From Pseudohalioglobus lutimaris (GTDB lineage: Bacteria; Pseudomonadota; Gammaproteobacteria; Pseudomonadales; Halieaceae), in assembly GCF_002866825.1 (NCBI RefSeq), contig NZ_PKUS01000002.1, forward strand, positions 372,001 to 436,000: DNA of 64,000 bases, read 5' to 3'. Positions 21,344 through 30,612 of the stretch are shown here, piece after piece. Below the pieces are notes generated by a model that saw only the letters and a list, made by a program, of their open reading frames with translations, had not been told where the DNA came from and did not search any database. Position 1 is the first letter of the stretch. Each line of letters begins with the position of its first letter. The translations under genes were made by a program, and so were the position numbers.

Positions 21344-22426
21344 CTAACGCAATTTCAACGTGGCCAGCCCGAACAGCACCAGCATTACGGTGATAATCCA
21401 GAAGCGCACAATGACCCGCGGCTCCGGCCAACCCTTCAATTCATAGTGGTGGTGTATGGGCGCCATACGGAATATGCGCTTGCCCGTCAGCTTGAAAGAC
21501 GCTACCTGCAGAATCACCGAGACTGTCTCCAGCACAAAGATTCCGCCCATGATGAAAAACACGATCTCGTGACGGGTGATGACCGCCACCGTACCCAGTG
21601 CCGCACCCAACGCCAGGGCCCCTACATCGCCCATGAACACCTGTGCCGGGTAGGTGTTAAACCAGAGAAAGCCCAGGCCTGCACCACCAATAGTCCCGCA
21701 GAACACCACCAGCTCTCCGCTGCCCGCGACATACGGGATGTGCAGGTAGCGGGCGAAATCCACGTGACCGGTCAGGTAGGCGAGTATTCCCAGCGCACCA
21801 CCCACCATGACAGTGGGGAGAATCGCCAGGCCATCCAGGCCATCGGTGAGATTCACTGCGTTGCTGGACCCAACAATGACGAAATAGGCAAGCAGGATGA
21901 ACAGGGGCCCCATGCTCCAGGAAAAGTCCTTGAAGAAAGGCACGTAAAGATCAGTTGTCACCGGTGTATCAAAGGCAAAATAGAGATAGCAGGCCGCTGC
22001 CAATCCGGCGACAGATTGCCAGAAGTACTTCCAGCGTGCCGGCAGCCCCCGGGAATCCTTCTCCACTACCTTGCGATAATCATCCACCCACCCCACAGCG
22101 CCGAATACGCCGGTCACCAGCAGCACGATCCAGATATACGGGTTGCTCAGGTCGGCCCACAGCAGGGTGGATATAGCTATGGAAACCAGTATGAGCGCGC
22201 CTCCCATAGTAGGCGTGCCGGCTTTGCTGAGGTGACTCTGCGGACCATCGTCACGAACTGACTGACCGACCTGGTGAAAACTGAGCTTGCGAATCATTAC
22301 CGGGCCTACCACCAGCGAAATCGCCAGTGCGGTGCCAGTCGCCAGGATGCCGCGCAGGGTCAGGTACTGAAACACCTGGAAAGCGCCGATATACTGGGTG
22401 AGATACTCTGCCAGGAACAGCAACAT
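21344..22426 (-). CDS. mraY: Phospho-MurNAc-pentapeptide transferase MraY
   Basis: MraY moves phospho-MurNAc-pentapeptide onto undecaprenyl phosphate to form lipid I. The 360-residue protein has about ten transmembrane segments, as expected. Conserved cytoplasmic motifs include [21 protein letters not shown] and the [14 protein letters not shown] loop. It starts two bases after the murF stop, with murF upstream and murD downstream. Confidence 0.97.
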   Translation of the reverse strand: MLLFLAEYLTQYIGAFQVFQYLTLRGILATGTALAISLVVGPVMIRKLSFHQVGQSVRDDGPQSHLSKAGTPTMGGALILVSIAISTLLWADLSNPYIWIVLLVTGVFGAVGWVDDYRKVVEKDSRGLPARWKYFWQSVAGLAAACYLYFAFDTPVTTDLYVPFFKDFSWSMGPLFILLAYFVIVGSSNAVNLTDGLDGLAILPTVMVGGALGILAYLTGHVDFARYLHIPYVAGSGELVVFCGTIGGAGLGFLWFNTYPAQVFMGDVGALALGAALGTVAVITRHEIVFFIMGGIFVLETVSVILQVASFKLTGKRIFRMAPIHHHYELKGWPEPRVIVRFWIITVMLVLFGLATLKLR

Positions 22427-22428
22427 AA

Positions 22429-23790
22429 TCAGTCCTCTCCCTCTGCGGATTGCGCCAGTGCTTGCAGAACACGCTCCATCCGGGCACCACGCGAGCCCTT
22501 GATCAATACCGTGTCCCCCTCACCGAACTGCTCCCCGGCCGCGATGCAGGCTGCTTCCGTATCAGCAAACCAGCGCCCGCTGTCGCCAAAGGCCACTACC
22601 GCGTCACGCAGCGCATCACCCACACCCCAGAATTGGTCGAGCCCCGCCTCACGTGCATACACGCCCAGTTCCCGATGCATCGCAGCGCTGTCGCTGCCCA
22701 ACTCCCGCATTGCACCCATTATCAACGTGCGCCTGCCGGCACTTGCAGCCAGGGTATCGATAGCAGCATGGGCAGAGCCCGGGTTGGCGTTGTAGCAATC
22801 ATCAATTAACTGCGCGCCTGCTGCGCCGCGAACAAGCGCAAGGCGACCCGCCACCGGCGCAACAGACTCAAGGCCAGCGGTGATCTCGGCAAGACTGAGC
22901 CCACAGGCCAGGCCAACGGCAGTCGCCGCCAGGGCATTGGCCACGTTGTGTACACCGGGGAGAGGCAGCATGACGCTGATCTCGCCCTCAGGAGTCTGCG
23001 CCTCGAACAAGGTGCCATTGACCCCATGCGACTCGATACGGGTGGCTCTCACTGCCGCCTCACCACGCAAGGAGAAATCAATAACCCGCGCATCGCCAGC
23101 GCGTGCGCGCCAGGATGATACCCAGGGTTCGTCTGCATTCATGATCGCCACATCGTCCGCACCCAGCCCATCGAAGATCTCTCCCTTGGTCTGGGCGACC
23201 CCCTGCAGGCTGCCCATCCCCTCGAGGTGCGCGGGCATCACATTGAGCAGCACCGACACAGTGGGCCGACCCAGTTCGCACAACAGGGCGATATCACCGG
23301 GCTTACCGGCGCCCATCTCCACCACGGCAAACTCGGTGGTGGCATCTATCTGCAACAGGGTCAGCGGCACACCGATTTCATTGTTCAGGTTTCCCGCAGT
23401 GGCGAAGGCATTACCCCGCTGGGCAAGCACCGAGTGGACCAGGTTCTTGGCTGTGGTCTTCCCGCAACTACCGGTTATCGCCACCAGCGGGCCGGTATAC
23501 TCGCTGCGATTAAACGCGCCCAGCCTGCCCAGCGCAGCGGTCGTGTCACGAACGCAGAGCTGGGGCAGCGCAGTACCCGTGGGCCGGCTGACCAGAGCCG
23601 CTGCTGCGCCGCGGTCAGCGACAGCGGCAACGTAATCGTTGCCATCAAAATTTTCGCCGACCAGGGCCACGAACAGCCCTCTATCCGCAGGGTGACGGCT
23701 ATCGGTAAAGACCACGCTGAAGCTGACATCCTCACCCAGCAACTTACCCTGCAGCGGCTCCTGTAATTCAGCGAGAGTCATAGCGCGCAT
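22429..23790 (-). CDS. murF: UDP-MurNAc-tripeptide--D-Ala-D-Ala ligase MurF
   Basis: MurF adds the D-Ala-D-Ala dipeptide and completes the pentapeptide precursor. The ATG at 23790 overlaps the murE stop by one base (TGATG) and follows GGGAGG; a GTG one codon earlier and an ATG three codons later cannot be excluded. The 453 residues include the ATP loop [26 protein letters not shown] and the C-terminal [12 protein letters not shown]. Confidence 0.95.
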   Translation of the reverse strand: MRAMTLAELQEPLQGKLLGEDVSFSVVFTDSRHPADRGLFVALVGENFDGNDYVAAVADRGAAAALVSRPTGTALPQLCVRDTTAALGRLGAFNRSEYTGPLVAITGSCGKTTAKNLVHSVLAQRGNAFATAGNLNNEIGVPLTLLQIDATTEFAVVEMGAGKPGDIALLCELGRPTVSVLLNVMPAHLEGMGSLQGVAQTKGEIFDGLGADDVAIMNADEPWVSSWRARAGDARVIDFSLRGEAAVRATRIESHGVNGTLFEAQTPEGEISVMLPLPGVHNVANALAATAVGLACGLSLAEITAGLESVAPVAGRLALVRGAAGAQLIDDCYNANPGSAHAAIDTLAASAGRRTLIMGAMRELGSDSAAMHRELGVYAREAGLDQFWGVGDALRDAVVAFGDSGRWFADTEAACIAAGEQFGEGDTVLIKGSRGARMERVLQALAQSAEGED

Positions 23791-25256
23791 CACAGTACCG
23801 ACCTCCCCGCCAGTGCCGCGACGGCGTGCTCTTCGTCACTGAATCGCAGGTAGTCGCCCTCAACAATCTGGTAGTCCTCGTGCCCCTTGCCGGCGATGAC
23901 AATACAGTCGCCGGGGCGCGCCTCCTGAACGGCCAGAGCGATGGCCTCAGCGCGATCAGCCTGCAAACGGTAATTACCGCTGCAACCACTTTCGATATCG
24001 GCCAGTATTGCCAGCGGATCTTCACCGCGAGGGTTATCACTGGTCAGCACCACGCGATCCGCCAGACCACAGGCAATACGGCCCATGAGTTGGCGCTTGT
24101 TGCGGTCGCGATCACCACCACAGCCGAAGACCACAGCCAGCTCACCCTGCACGTGCGGCTTCAGTGCGGACAACACCTGCTCCAGTGCGTCAGGCGTGTG
24201 GGCGTAATCAATTATCACCTGCAGCCCATGGTCATTGGGTATGGACTGCATACGTCCGGGTACAGGGCGCAGCGCCGGCACCGCGGCCAGCACGTCCTCC
24301 AACCCCTCTCCCGCAAGCACTGCTGCGCACACCGCGGCCGCCAGGTTCGCCAGATTGAAATCCCCTGGCAGCGGACTGAAAAAGGCACCGCTACCCCAGG
24401 GCGTGCGCAGAATGCCACGAACGCCATCGGCGCCAAACTCTGCCTGCTCTACAAATACGTCGGCCGCAGGATTAACCAGCGAATAGCTGAGTATCCGCAC
24501 ACCGGGTTCTACTACCGCCTGCACACAGCTGGCAAAATCATCATCGAGGTTGACCAGCGCATGCCTGAGCCCCTCACAGGTAAACAGGCCAAGCTTGGCC
24601 CGACCGTAGGCTTCCATGCTGCCGTGGTAGTCAAGGTGATCATGGGAAAGATTGGTAAACACGGCGGTTTCAAATTCCACGCCGTTCACCCGCCCCTGAA
24701 CCAGGGCATGGGAAGACACTTCCATACTTACAGCGTATACGCCCTGGTCGCGCCAGCGCGCCAACTGTTGCTGCAAGGTGACGGCATCGGGCGTGGTGTT
24801 ACCGCCCTGTGACACCTCCTCCTCCAGTGTTGCGCCCAGCGTACCGATGACACCACAGGACCGACCCCGCTGCCTGATCAACTGGGCGATCAGTCTGCTG
24901 GTGGTGGTTTTGCCATTGGTGCCGGTCACGCCGATCATGTGCATCGCCGCGCTGGGTGTCCCGCAAAAGCGCGAGGCCAGGTAACCCGACTCCTGCTGCA
25001 ACTCTGGCAGCTCCAGTAACGGGACTGACAGCGCATCAACGAACCCGGAGACAGGCGGCTCTGCCACCACGGCCACAGCACCACTGGCGACGGCCTGTTC
25101 GATAAACTGGCGTCCATCATGTGCCTCGCCCGGGACAGCGAGAAACAAGTCTCCCGCCGAAATTTTTCGACTGTCCAGCTCAATACCACTGATCAGCGTA
25201 TCTGCTGCCGTGCAGCCAGGCATGGCCAGGACATCTTCAAGGGACATGTGACCCAT
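23790..25256 (-). CDS. murE: UDP-MurNAc-dipeptide--meso-diaminopimelate ligase MurE
   Basis: MurE adds the third stem amino acid. The 488-residue protein shows the ATP loop GVTGTNGKTTTSRL and, near residue 410, the motif TSDNPRGEDP. The DNPR sequence marks meso-diaminopimelate specificity, as expected for a Gram-negative wall. The start at 25256 follows GGAGG at nine bases and overlaps the ftsI stop (TGATG). Confidence 0.97.
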   Translation of the reverse strand: MGHMSLEDVLAMPGCTAADTLISGIELDSRKISAGDLFLAVPGEAHDGRQFIEQAVASGAVAVVAEPPVSGFVDALSVPLLELPELQQESGYLASRFCGTPSAAMHMIGVTGTNGKTTTSRLIAQLIRQRGRSCGVIGTLGATLEEEVSQGGNTTPDAVTLQQQLARWRDQGVYAVSMEVSSHALVQGRVNGVEFETAVFTNLSHDHLDYHGSMEAYGRAKLGLFTCEGLRHALVNLDDDFASCVQAVVEPGVRILSYSLVNPAADVFVEQAEFGADGVRGILRTPWGSGAFFSPLPGDFNLANLAAAVCAAVLAGEGLEDVLAAVPALRPVPGRMQSIPNDHGLQVIIDYAHTPDALEQVLSALKPHVQGELAVVFGCGGDRDRNKRQLMGRIACGLADRVVLTSDNPRGEDPLAILADIESGCSGNYRLQADRAEAIALAVQEARPGDCIVIAGKGHEDYQIVEGDYLRFSDEEHAVAALAGRSVL

Positions 25257-26995
25257 CAGGCCGCCCCTCCGCGCACGACGGTGGCCGTCGCCACGTCTTC
25301 GGGAAACTCGGTAGGCGTCACGCCCAACAGGCGCAATGCACCGTCGGTTACTGCGGAAAAGACAGGGGCCGCGGCCGCGCCGCCGCCATAGGACTCGCCT
25401 TTGGGTTCATTGATCAATACCACCGTCACCACACGGGGGTCATTCACCGGCGCCACCCCGGCAAACAGGGCCACATAAGCATCTTTAATGTATCCCTGCG
25501 GCCCCACCTTATGCACCGTGCCGGTCTTGCCGCCAACCTGGTAACCCTCGACGCGCGCCTTGCGGGCAGTACCGTGCTCTCCCGTCACCCGGTGCAAAAC
25601 CTGCAGCACCTGCGCGGCGATATCGGGAGCGACCACCTGCCGTCCTTCCGGCAGTTCACCGTCCAGGGCCAGCAGGGAGACCGGTCTCTGCACACCCCCA
25701 TTGGCAAACACGGTATACGCCCTGGCCAGTTGCAACGGGGTGGTGGTAATGCCGTAGCCAAAAGCAAGTGAAATCCGCTCGGTGGAATACCAGCGAGCCC
25801 GATTCGGCAACAGGCCACTGCTCTCCCCTGGGAACCCGGTGTTCATGGGCTCGCCTATGCCAAAGCGGCGGAACACCTCCCAGATGCGCTCATGGCCCAG
25901 ATCAACCGCCAGCTTGGTAACACCTACCTGGCTGGATTTTTCGATGACTCTCGACAGTGATATTTCGCCGTAATTACGGGGGTCCGGATACGTCTTGGGG
26001 CCTACACGAATCCACCCGGGTGAGGTGTCTATCAGCGATTCCGTGGTATACCGTCCGCTCTCGAGAGCGGCGACCAGCGTCAAGCTCTTCATTGTGGAGC
26101 CGGGCTCGTAGGTGTCGGTGATGGCCCGATTACGCATGCTGGACGCTTTCATGCCCTTGCGGCTGTTGGGGTTGTAAACCGGGTAGTTGACCATCGCCAG
26201 GACTTCACCGGTTCGCGCATCCAGTGTCACCACGCTTCCGGATGCAGCACCGGTGGCAGTTACAGCTTTACGCAGTTCGCGGTGCTGTAGCGTCTGCAGG
26301 CGCATGTCAATGCTCAGGCGCAGGTCCTTGCCGGGGCGCGCCGGCTGCACCACGCCGATATCACGCACCATCTTGCCTTTCAGGTTTTTAATATATTGTT
26401 TTTTCCCCGGCACGCCTTTGAGCCAGTCGTTATAGGCAAGCTCTATGCCGTCTATACCTTCATCATCAAGGTTGGTGAAGCCTATCAACTGGGCGGCGAC
26501 CTCACCTGCGGGATAAAAACGACGATACTCGCGCTCTCCGTAAACCCCGGGAAAGCGCCTGGCCAGAATATCGCGGGCCTCGTGGGGAACGCGGTGGCGC
26601 TGCAGATACATAAAGTGCTTACCGTCGTAGCGCTGCAAACGCTCCTGCAGCGCCGGCAGCGCCATCCCCAGCGACTCTGCCAGCTCTGGCAATCGCTCAG
26701 AGCCCGCCAGCAGCCGCGGGTCTGCCCACAGAGACACCACCGGTGTACTGACTGCAAGCGGCTCGCCGCGGCGGTCTGTAATGACGCCGCGGTACGCGGG
26801 AATCTCGGCGCCGCGCAAGGACCGCGCATCACCCTGATCCTGCAGGAAGCTGTACCCCCTGTCCGTCTCCAGGATCTGCAGAGAAAGCACCCGTCCCACA
26901 AGGAGGGACAACATGGACAGCAATAGCCCAGCCACGAGATACAGGCGCCACATCCGCGGCGTCCTGCCGGCGCGCTTTTTCGCTACCGCCTTCAA
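25256..26995 (-). CDS. ftsI: Septal transpeptidase FtsI (PBP3)
   Basis: FtsI is the class B penicillin-binding protein that cross-links septal peptidoglycan together with FtsW. The 579 residues comprise a short basic tail, one membrane anchor (about 16-36), the pedestal domain and the transpeptidase. The nucleophile motif is Ser300-Thr-Met-Lys303 and the KTG motif is Lys490. The middle motif reads Ser354-Ser355-Gln356, where E. coli has Ser-Ser-Asn. The start is TTG at 26995 with a GAGGT site upstream and a four-base overlap with ftsL; an internal ATG at 26953 would remove the basic tail. Confidence 0.95.
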   Translation of the reverse strand: MKAVAKKRAGRTPRMWRLYLVAGLLLSMLSLLVGRVLSLQILETDRGYSFLQDQGDARSLRGAEIPAYRGVITDRRGEPLAVSTPVVSLWADPRLLAGSERLPELAESLGMALPALQERLQRYDGKHFMYLQRHRVPHEARDILARRFPGVYGEREYRRFYPAGEVAAQLIGFTNLDDEGIDGIELAYNDWLKGVPGKKQYIKNLKGKMVRDIGVVQPARPGKDLRLSIDMRLQTLQHRELRKAVTATGAASGSVVTLDARTGEVLAMVNYPVYNPNSRKGMKASSMRNRAITDTYEPGSTMKSLTLVAALESGRYTTESLIDTSPGWIRVGPKTYPDPRNYGEISLSRVIEKSSQVGVTKLAVDLGHERIWEVFRRFGIGEPMNTGFPGESSGLLPNRARWYSTERISLAFGYGITTTPLQLARAYTVFANGGVQRPVSLLALDGELPEGRQVVAPDIAAQVLQVLHRVTGEHGTARKARVEGYQVGGKTGTVHKVGPQGYIKDAYVALFAGVAPVNDPRVVTVVLINEPKGESYGGGAAAAPVFSAVTDGALRLLGVTPTEFPEDVATATVVRGGAA

Positions 26996-27333
26996 TGCCC
27001 GACTACCTCATAGCGCGTGAGGTCAGGGGCACTCATCTGCAGTTCTGTACGCGCCACTTTTTCCACACGGTGATGCGAGGCCCAGGCGCTCTCTTCAAGC
27101 AACAGGCGACCGTAGTCTTCCTGCAGACTCCATTGACTGGCTTCCAGTACCTGTAGCCGCGTGTAGAGTTCTCGACACGCATGCGTGGAATGAATCACAG
27201 CAAAAGCAGAACCCATCACCAAAGTGAGCGCACCCAGGTTGAACCACAACAGCGCGCGACTGGCACTCGCAGGTTTAACGCTGGCCGTAACCATGGTCTT
27301 TCCCGCCACGGCACCCACCGTACCCCGCTTCAC
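26992..27333 (-). CDS. ftsL: Cell division protein FtsL
   Basis: FtsL is a small bitopic protein that forms a coiled-coil complex with FtsB and FtsQ. The 113 residues have a basic tail, one transmembrane helix (about 27-47) and a periplasmic heptad region ([17 protein letters not shown]). The start is GTG at 27333, overlapping the rsmH stop (GTGA) and preceded by GGAG at eight bases; an ATG at 27294 is a weaker choice. Identity rests on topology and position as much as on sequence. Confidence 0.9.
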   Translation of the reverse strand: MKRGTVGAVAGKTMVTASVKPASASRALLWFNLGALTLVMGSAFAVIHSTHACRELYTRLQVLEASQWSLQEDYGRLLLEESAWASHHRVEKVARTELQMSAPDLTRYEVVGH

Positions 27334-28247
27334 GCTATTTTCTCCGCTACGCGCATCACCGCACTGCGCGCACGTGCATTCTCGCCCACTTCCTCTGGCG
27401 AGGCCTTGATCGCCTTGCCCACAAGCTTCAGTCGACGATTGAGCGCGGCGTCCAGCACCGGCACTCCGGGCGGCAGCTGCTCGCCGCGTGCCATATCGCG
27501 CATGTAGCGCTTGACCATGCGATCTTCAAGCGAATGAAAGCTGATGACCACCAGGCGACCACCCACCTTCAACAGATCGACAGACGCCTTAAGCAGGTCC
27601 TGCAGGTCATCCAGCTCGCGGTTGACCTTGATACGTATCGCCTGAAAGGCCCGGGTAGCAGGATGCTTGTGCTTCTCCCAGCGAGGATTCGCCTCGCTGA
27701 CCACTTTTGCCAGGCGGCCGGTGGTGGTCAGTGGTGCCTCATCACGCGCATCAACAATGGCATTGGCAATGCGCTTGGCGAAGCGCTCTTCTCCATAGTC
27801 TTTGAGTACGGCAGCAATGTCAGCGGCATCGGCATAAGCCAGCCACTGCGCTGCGGTCTCTCCGGATGTTGTATCCATGCGCATATCGAGAGGGCCGTCG
27901 TGCATAAAACTGAAGCCGCGTTGCGCCTCGTCCAACTGCGGACTGGATACACCCAGGTCCAGCAGAATCCCGTCCACAGCCGAGACGCCCATGGCCCGCA
28001 GCCGCGCCGGCAGATCGGCAAACGAACCGTGATAGAAAGAAAAGCGCGGGTCTTCATCGGCCATCGTTTCCGCGACTTCGCAGGCAGCAGGGTCCTTATC
28101 AACAGCCAGCAGGCGACCCTTGTCGTCCAGCGCCTGCAACAGCAGCCTGCTGTGCCCGCCACGGCCGAAGGTACCATCTACATAGAGACCACTGGGCGCT
28201 GTTACCAGAGCGTTGACTGCCTCTCGTAGTAACACTGTCTGATGCAT
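27330..28247 (-). CDS. rsmH: 16S rRNA m4C1402 methyltransferase RsmH (MraW)
   Basis: RsmH adds the N4 methyl group to cytidine 1402 of 16S rRNA. The ATG at 28247, five bases after AGGTGG, gives 305 residues beginning [11 protein letters not shown]. The SAM-binding motif is [14 protein letters not shown], with the family motifs [13 protein letters not shown] and [14 protein letters not shown]. It is the second gene of the dcw cluster; a GTG at 28256 lies in the ribosome binding site and is unlikely to be the start. Confidence 0.97.
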   Translation of the reverse strand: MHQTVLLREAVNALVTAPSGLYVDGTFGRGGHSRLLLQALDDKGRLLAVDKDPAACEVAETMADEDPRFSFYHGSFADLPARLRAMGVSAVDGILLDLGVSSPQLDEAQRGFSFMHDGPLDMRMDTTSGETAAQWLAYADAADIAAVLKDYGEERFAKRIANAIVDARDEAPLTTTGRLAKVVSEANPRWEKHKHPATRAFQAIRIKVNRELDDLQDLLKASVDLLKVGGRLVVISFHSLEDRMVKRYMRDMARGEQLPPGVPVLDAALNRRLKLVGKAIKASPEEVGENARARSAVMRVAEKIA

Positions 28248-28256
28248 GGGCGCCAC

Positions 28257-28712
28257 CTAGAGCTTCAGAGAGAGAAGTTCAGCGGGCAGCGGCTCACCTT
28301 CCGCGGATGCCGCCAGCGCCTGCTCCTGTTCGGCCAACCACAGAGCCTCAGACCAGATTTCAAGCTTGTCACCCTGCCCGACGAGAACCAGCTTCTTGCC
28401 CAGCTGGGCGTACTCGCGCTGCGACTGCGGCAGCAACATTCGCCCGTTACCATCAAGCTCTATGTCTGTGGCGTAACCAAGCACCTGGCGCTGGAAGCGC
28501 TTTATCGCCGGATTGAGAGACGGGAGCTCTTTAATATCTTTTTCGACTCGCTCCCACTCCGGGAGGGGGTACACTACGAGGCACTTGGTCTGGGTATCAA
28601 TGGTGATGACAATTTTACCGTCACAATGCGACAGCAATGGCTCGCGCTGGCGCGCTGGCATAGCCAGCCGCCCCTTTGCGTCCATATTTACGTGCTGTAC
28701 ACCGCGAAACAC
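28257..28712 (-). CDS. mraZ: Transcriptional regulator MraZ
   Basis: MraZ is an AbrB-like ring-forming DNA-binding protein that represses its own dcw operon. The GTG at 28712 gives 151 residues starting with FRGVQHVNMDAKGRLAMP, matching the E. coli start; a GTG at 28730 would add six residues. Two SpoVT-AbrB repeats are visible, one around DAKGRLAMPARQRE and one around DGNGRMLLPQSQRE. It is the first gene of the cluster, and its presumed binding boxes lie just upstream. Confidence 0.95.
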   Translation of the reverse strand: MFRGVQHVNMDAKGRLAMPARQREPLLSHCDGKIVITIDTQTKCLVVYPLPEWERVEKDIKELPSLNPAIKRFQRQVLGYATDIELDGNGRMLLPQSQREYAQLGKKLVLVGQGDKLEIWSEALWLAEQEQALAASAEGEPLPAELLSLKL

Positions 28713-28720
28713 CCAGACTT

Positions 28721-28775
28721 CCCCACTCACCTGCCTTCAAACCCACAAAAAGACAGATTTATCCACTTATTCCCA
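28721..28775 (-). promoter_or_regulatory. MraZ-box array upstream of mraZ
   Basis: Reading the minus strand, TGGGA (28775-28771) and TGGAT (28765-28761) are separated by exactly five bases, the spacing of E. coli MraZ boxes. Two more copies, TGGGT (28745-28741) and TGGGG (28725-28721), fall on the same 10-base register; the two intervening positions are degenerate. The array begins about ten bases after the -10 box, so bound MraZ would sit on the start site and leader. Autoregulation is inferred from the known system. Confidence 0.75.
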
Positions 28776-28784
28776 CTTTTCGAC

Positions 28785-28813
28785 ACTATAGGCCTGGCAA
28801 GGATGCGCGTCAA
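28785..28813 (-). promoter_or_regulatory. Sigma70 promoter of the dcw operon
   Basis: On the minus strand TTGACG (28813-28808) and TATAGT (28790-28785) are separated by 17 bases, an excellent sigma70 promoter. The predicted start is near 28778, immediately before the MraZ boxes and about 65 bases before the mraZ GTG. Confidence 0.8.
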
Positions 28814-29233
28814 CTGGAGCCGAAGGGAAAAAACACTGTAAATTCAGGCCTTTACGGGGGTTTTCAAGCGTATTTCGGAGGTTCTTTGAGCGTAAAAAAT
28901 CCACAAAAACAGCCCCCTAACCTCATGTGTTAAGGTTCTACTTTAAGTTACAGGCTAAATTTTCATGTGAGCGGGAGCGCGTTAGTCTAAAAAGGCATAA
29001 GAAACGAGCCGGAGGACAGCGGGCGTGATCATTTGCTTGAGACTGACCGAGCATCGGCCCCGGTCAGACGCCAGAACGCCGGGCGAAGAGGTGGGTTACT
29101 TCCTGACCTGGGACGCTCCGGCTTCCTGCCTCTCGCTGGTACTTGATACTTACCCGGGACCCGGTACTTATTCCCAGCCGCGTCCCCTCCGGCATCCTTG
29201 CCTCCCGGGGACGTACCGCCCGTCCCTGGGCAT
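28814..29233. other. Non-coding interval between dcw promoter and rnpB terminator
   Basis: About 420 bases hold no convincing gene. 28814-29090 shows nothing recognisable beyond AT-rich DNA behind the mraZ promoter. 29105-29230 is GC-rich and repetitive. An imperfect direct repeat of CTCCGGC-TCCT-GCCTC is seen near 29115 and 29187, GGTACTT is repeated near 29138 and 29163, and CGTCCCC/GGGGACG/CGTCCC inverted repeats lie at 29181, 29207 and 29221. A plus-strand GTG frame from 29025 has a ribosome-site-like GGAGG but runs through the rnpB terminator and is probably not real. Confidence 0.5.
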
Positions 29234-29266
29234 AAAAAAACCCCCGGTCCGCAAGAGGACCGGGGG
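29234..29266 (-). terminator. Intrinsic terminator of rnpB
   Basis: A perfect 10-base stem, CCCCCGGTCC (29241-29250) with GGACCGGGGG (29257-29266) and a six-base loop, is followed on the minus strand by seven U residues. It lies 11 bases beyond the 3' end of RNase P RNA. Confidence 0.92.
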
Positions 29267-29277
29267 TCTGATTCAAG

Positions 29278-29676
29278 GAGTCGGTCGATAAGCCGGGTTC
29301 TGTCGTGGACGACCATTCATCTGCGACAGCTGTCGCCAGCTGCCTGAAGCGACCTACCCGAATCCACCGCGGGCCACGGCTTACGGATTCCTATTTGGTC
29401 TTGCTCCGGGTGGGGTTTACCATCGCCACGCCTGTTACCAGCCGCGCGGTGCGCTCTTACCGCACCTTTTCACCCTTACCCAACCATAAAAGGGGTCAGA
29501 CCCCTTTTAGCGGTTCTCAAAAAGGGGCGAACCCCTTCTTTGGGCGGTTTCCTTTCTGCTGCACTTTCCGTAGGCTCTCGCCCCCCAGGCGTTACCTGGC
29601 ACCCTGCCCTGTGGAGCCCGGACTTTCCTCCCCCCGCGAGCCCGAAAGCCGCGAGAAGCGATCGCCTGACCGACTC
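29278..29676 (-). ncRNA. rnpB: RNase P RNA (M1 RNA), type A
   Basis: This is the catalytic RNA of RNase P, which trims tRNA 5' ends. The minus strand shows the universally conserved 5' core (GAGGAAAGTCCGGGCTCC, then CAGGGTGCCAGGTAACGCC) and the core GTAAGGGTGAAAAGGTGCGG. It ends with CCACGACAGAACCCGGCTTA. Helix P1 closes perfectly: GAGTCGGTC at 29676-29668 pairs with GACCGACTC at 29286-29278. The P12 region contains two extra GGGG/CCCC hairpins (separate entry). A position between mraZ and rsmI matches Pseudomonas. Confidence 0.97.
29487..29537 (-). repeat. REP-like palindrome and paired hairpin inside rnpB helix P12
   Basis: Within the P12 region, 29487-29509 forms an almost perfect palindrome around GGGGTCAGACCCC with AAAA/TTTT flanks (11-base arms). 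29522-29537 forms a second stem whose RNA loop is UUCG between GGGG and CCCC. E. coli rnpB has a single shorter hairpin here. The first palindrome resembles REP-type repeats associated with TnpA-REP (RAYT) transposases. That origin is inference; no transposase gene is in the window. Confidence 0.65.
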
Positions 29677-29683
29677 GGGCGCA

Positions 29684-29712
29684 AGATTAACAGTCCGCGC
29701 CCGCGCACTCAA
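29684..29712 (-). promoter_or_regulatory. Sigma70 promoter of rnpB
   Basis: On the minus strand TTGAGT (29712-29707) and TAATCT (29689-29684) are 17 bases apart. Seven bases later comes G29676, the exact first base of helix P1. The GC-rich discriminator GCGCCC is typical of stable-RNA promoters under growth-rate control. The -35 box overlaps the rsmI stop codon. Confidence 0.75.
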
Positions 29713-30545
29713 TCACCTTTCACGGACAGCAGGTAATCGTAAAGGACCTTCTTGCGCAGCCCCGTGTATTCAGCAACCAGCGCGGCTGCGCGTTTCGCCG
29801 GCAGCTCTCCGGCAAGGCGCTGCAACAAACCGGCGGTGGAAGCATCCAGTTTGAGCTCCTCCGCAGGCATACCGGCAACAATCAATACGATCTCCCCTTT
29901 CTGCTGGTTGGCATCAGCGTTTACAAATTCGCCCAGCCCCTGCAGCGTATCGCGTTTTATAGTCTCGAATGTCTTGGTGATCTCCCGCGCCAGCACTGCC
30001 TCGCGGTCACCTCCGAATGCCGCGGCCATCGCGGCGAGAGTAACGGCTATCCGATGCGGTGCCTCGTAAAACACCAGTGTCGCAGTTTCCGAGGCCAGCG
30101 CCTGCAGCCGATTGTCGCGAGCGCCTGCCCTGGCCGGGAGAAACCCCTCAAAACGAAACCGGTCGGTGGGTAAACCACAGACACTCAGCGCGGCGATAGC
30201 CGCACAGGGACCCGGTACAGGGTATACCCGAAAACCCCGCGCCTGCATCTCTCGCACCAGGCGATAGCCCGGATCAGAGATAAGCGGGGTTCCTGCGTCA
30301 GAGATCAATGCCACGCTGCCGCCGCCCTCCAGCACCTCTGCGATGCGCTGCTGCGCGCGCTCATCGCTGTAATCGTGGTAGGCGGTCAGGCGCGAATCGA
30401 TGGCAAAGTGCTGCAGCAGGCGCTGACTGTGGCGGGTGTCCTCCGCCGCCACCAGGTCAACGCCTTGCAACACATCCACGGCCCGCGAAGTCATGTCCCC
30501 AAAATTGCCAATCGGTGTCGCTACAATATAGAGCCCAGTCTCCAC
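29709..30545 (-). CDS. rsmI: 16S rRNA 2'-O-ribose C1402 methyltransferase RsmI
   Basis: RsmI 2'-O-methylates C1402, the same base that RsmH N4-methylates. The 278-residue tetrapyrrole-methylase-fold protein starts at GTG 30545 behind AAGGGG, giving VETGLYIVATPIGNFGDMT. Motifs seen are VDLVAAEDTRHSQRLL, LISDAGTPLISDPGY and VYPVPGPCAAIAAL. It is divergent from lpoA, with 67 bases between them. Confidence 0.95.
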   Translation of the reverse strand: METGLYIVATPIGNFGDMTSRAVDVLQGVDLVAAEDTRHSQRLLQHFAIDSRLTAYHDYSDERAQQRIAEVLEGGGSVALISDAGTPLISDPGYRLVREMQARGFRVYPVPGPCAAIAALSVCGLPTDRFRFEGFLPARAGARDNRLQALASETATLVFYEAPHRIAVTLAAMAAAFGGDREAVLAREITKTFETIKRDTLQGLGEFVNADANQQKGEIVLIVAGMPAEELKLDASTAGLLQRLAGELPAKRAAALVAEYTGLRKKVLYDYLLSVKGD

Positions 30546-30612
30546 GATTACCCCTTATACTATCCACCTCGCCACCGGGTGGACCCAACAGAATCAAGCA
30601 ACGCAGGATAGC

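Noticed and set aside
29025-29291. Small plus-strand frame (88 codons, GTG start) with GGAGG upstream
   Set aside because: Runs through the rnpB terminator into rnpB, has no homology I recognise, and lies in repetitive non-coding DNA.
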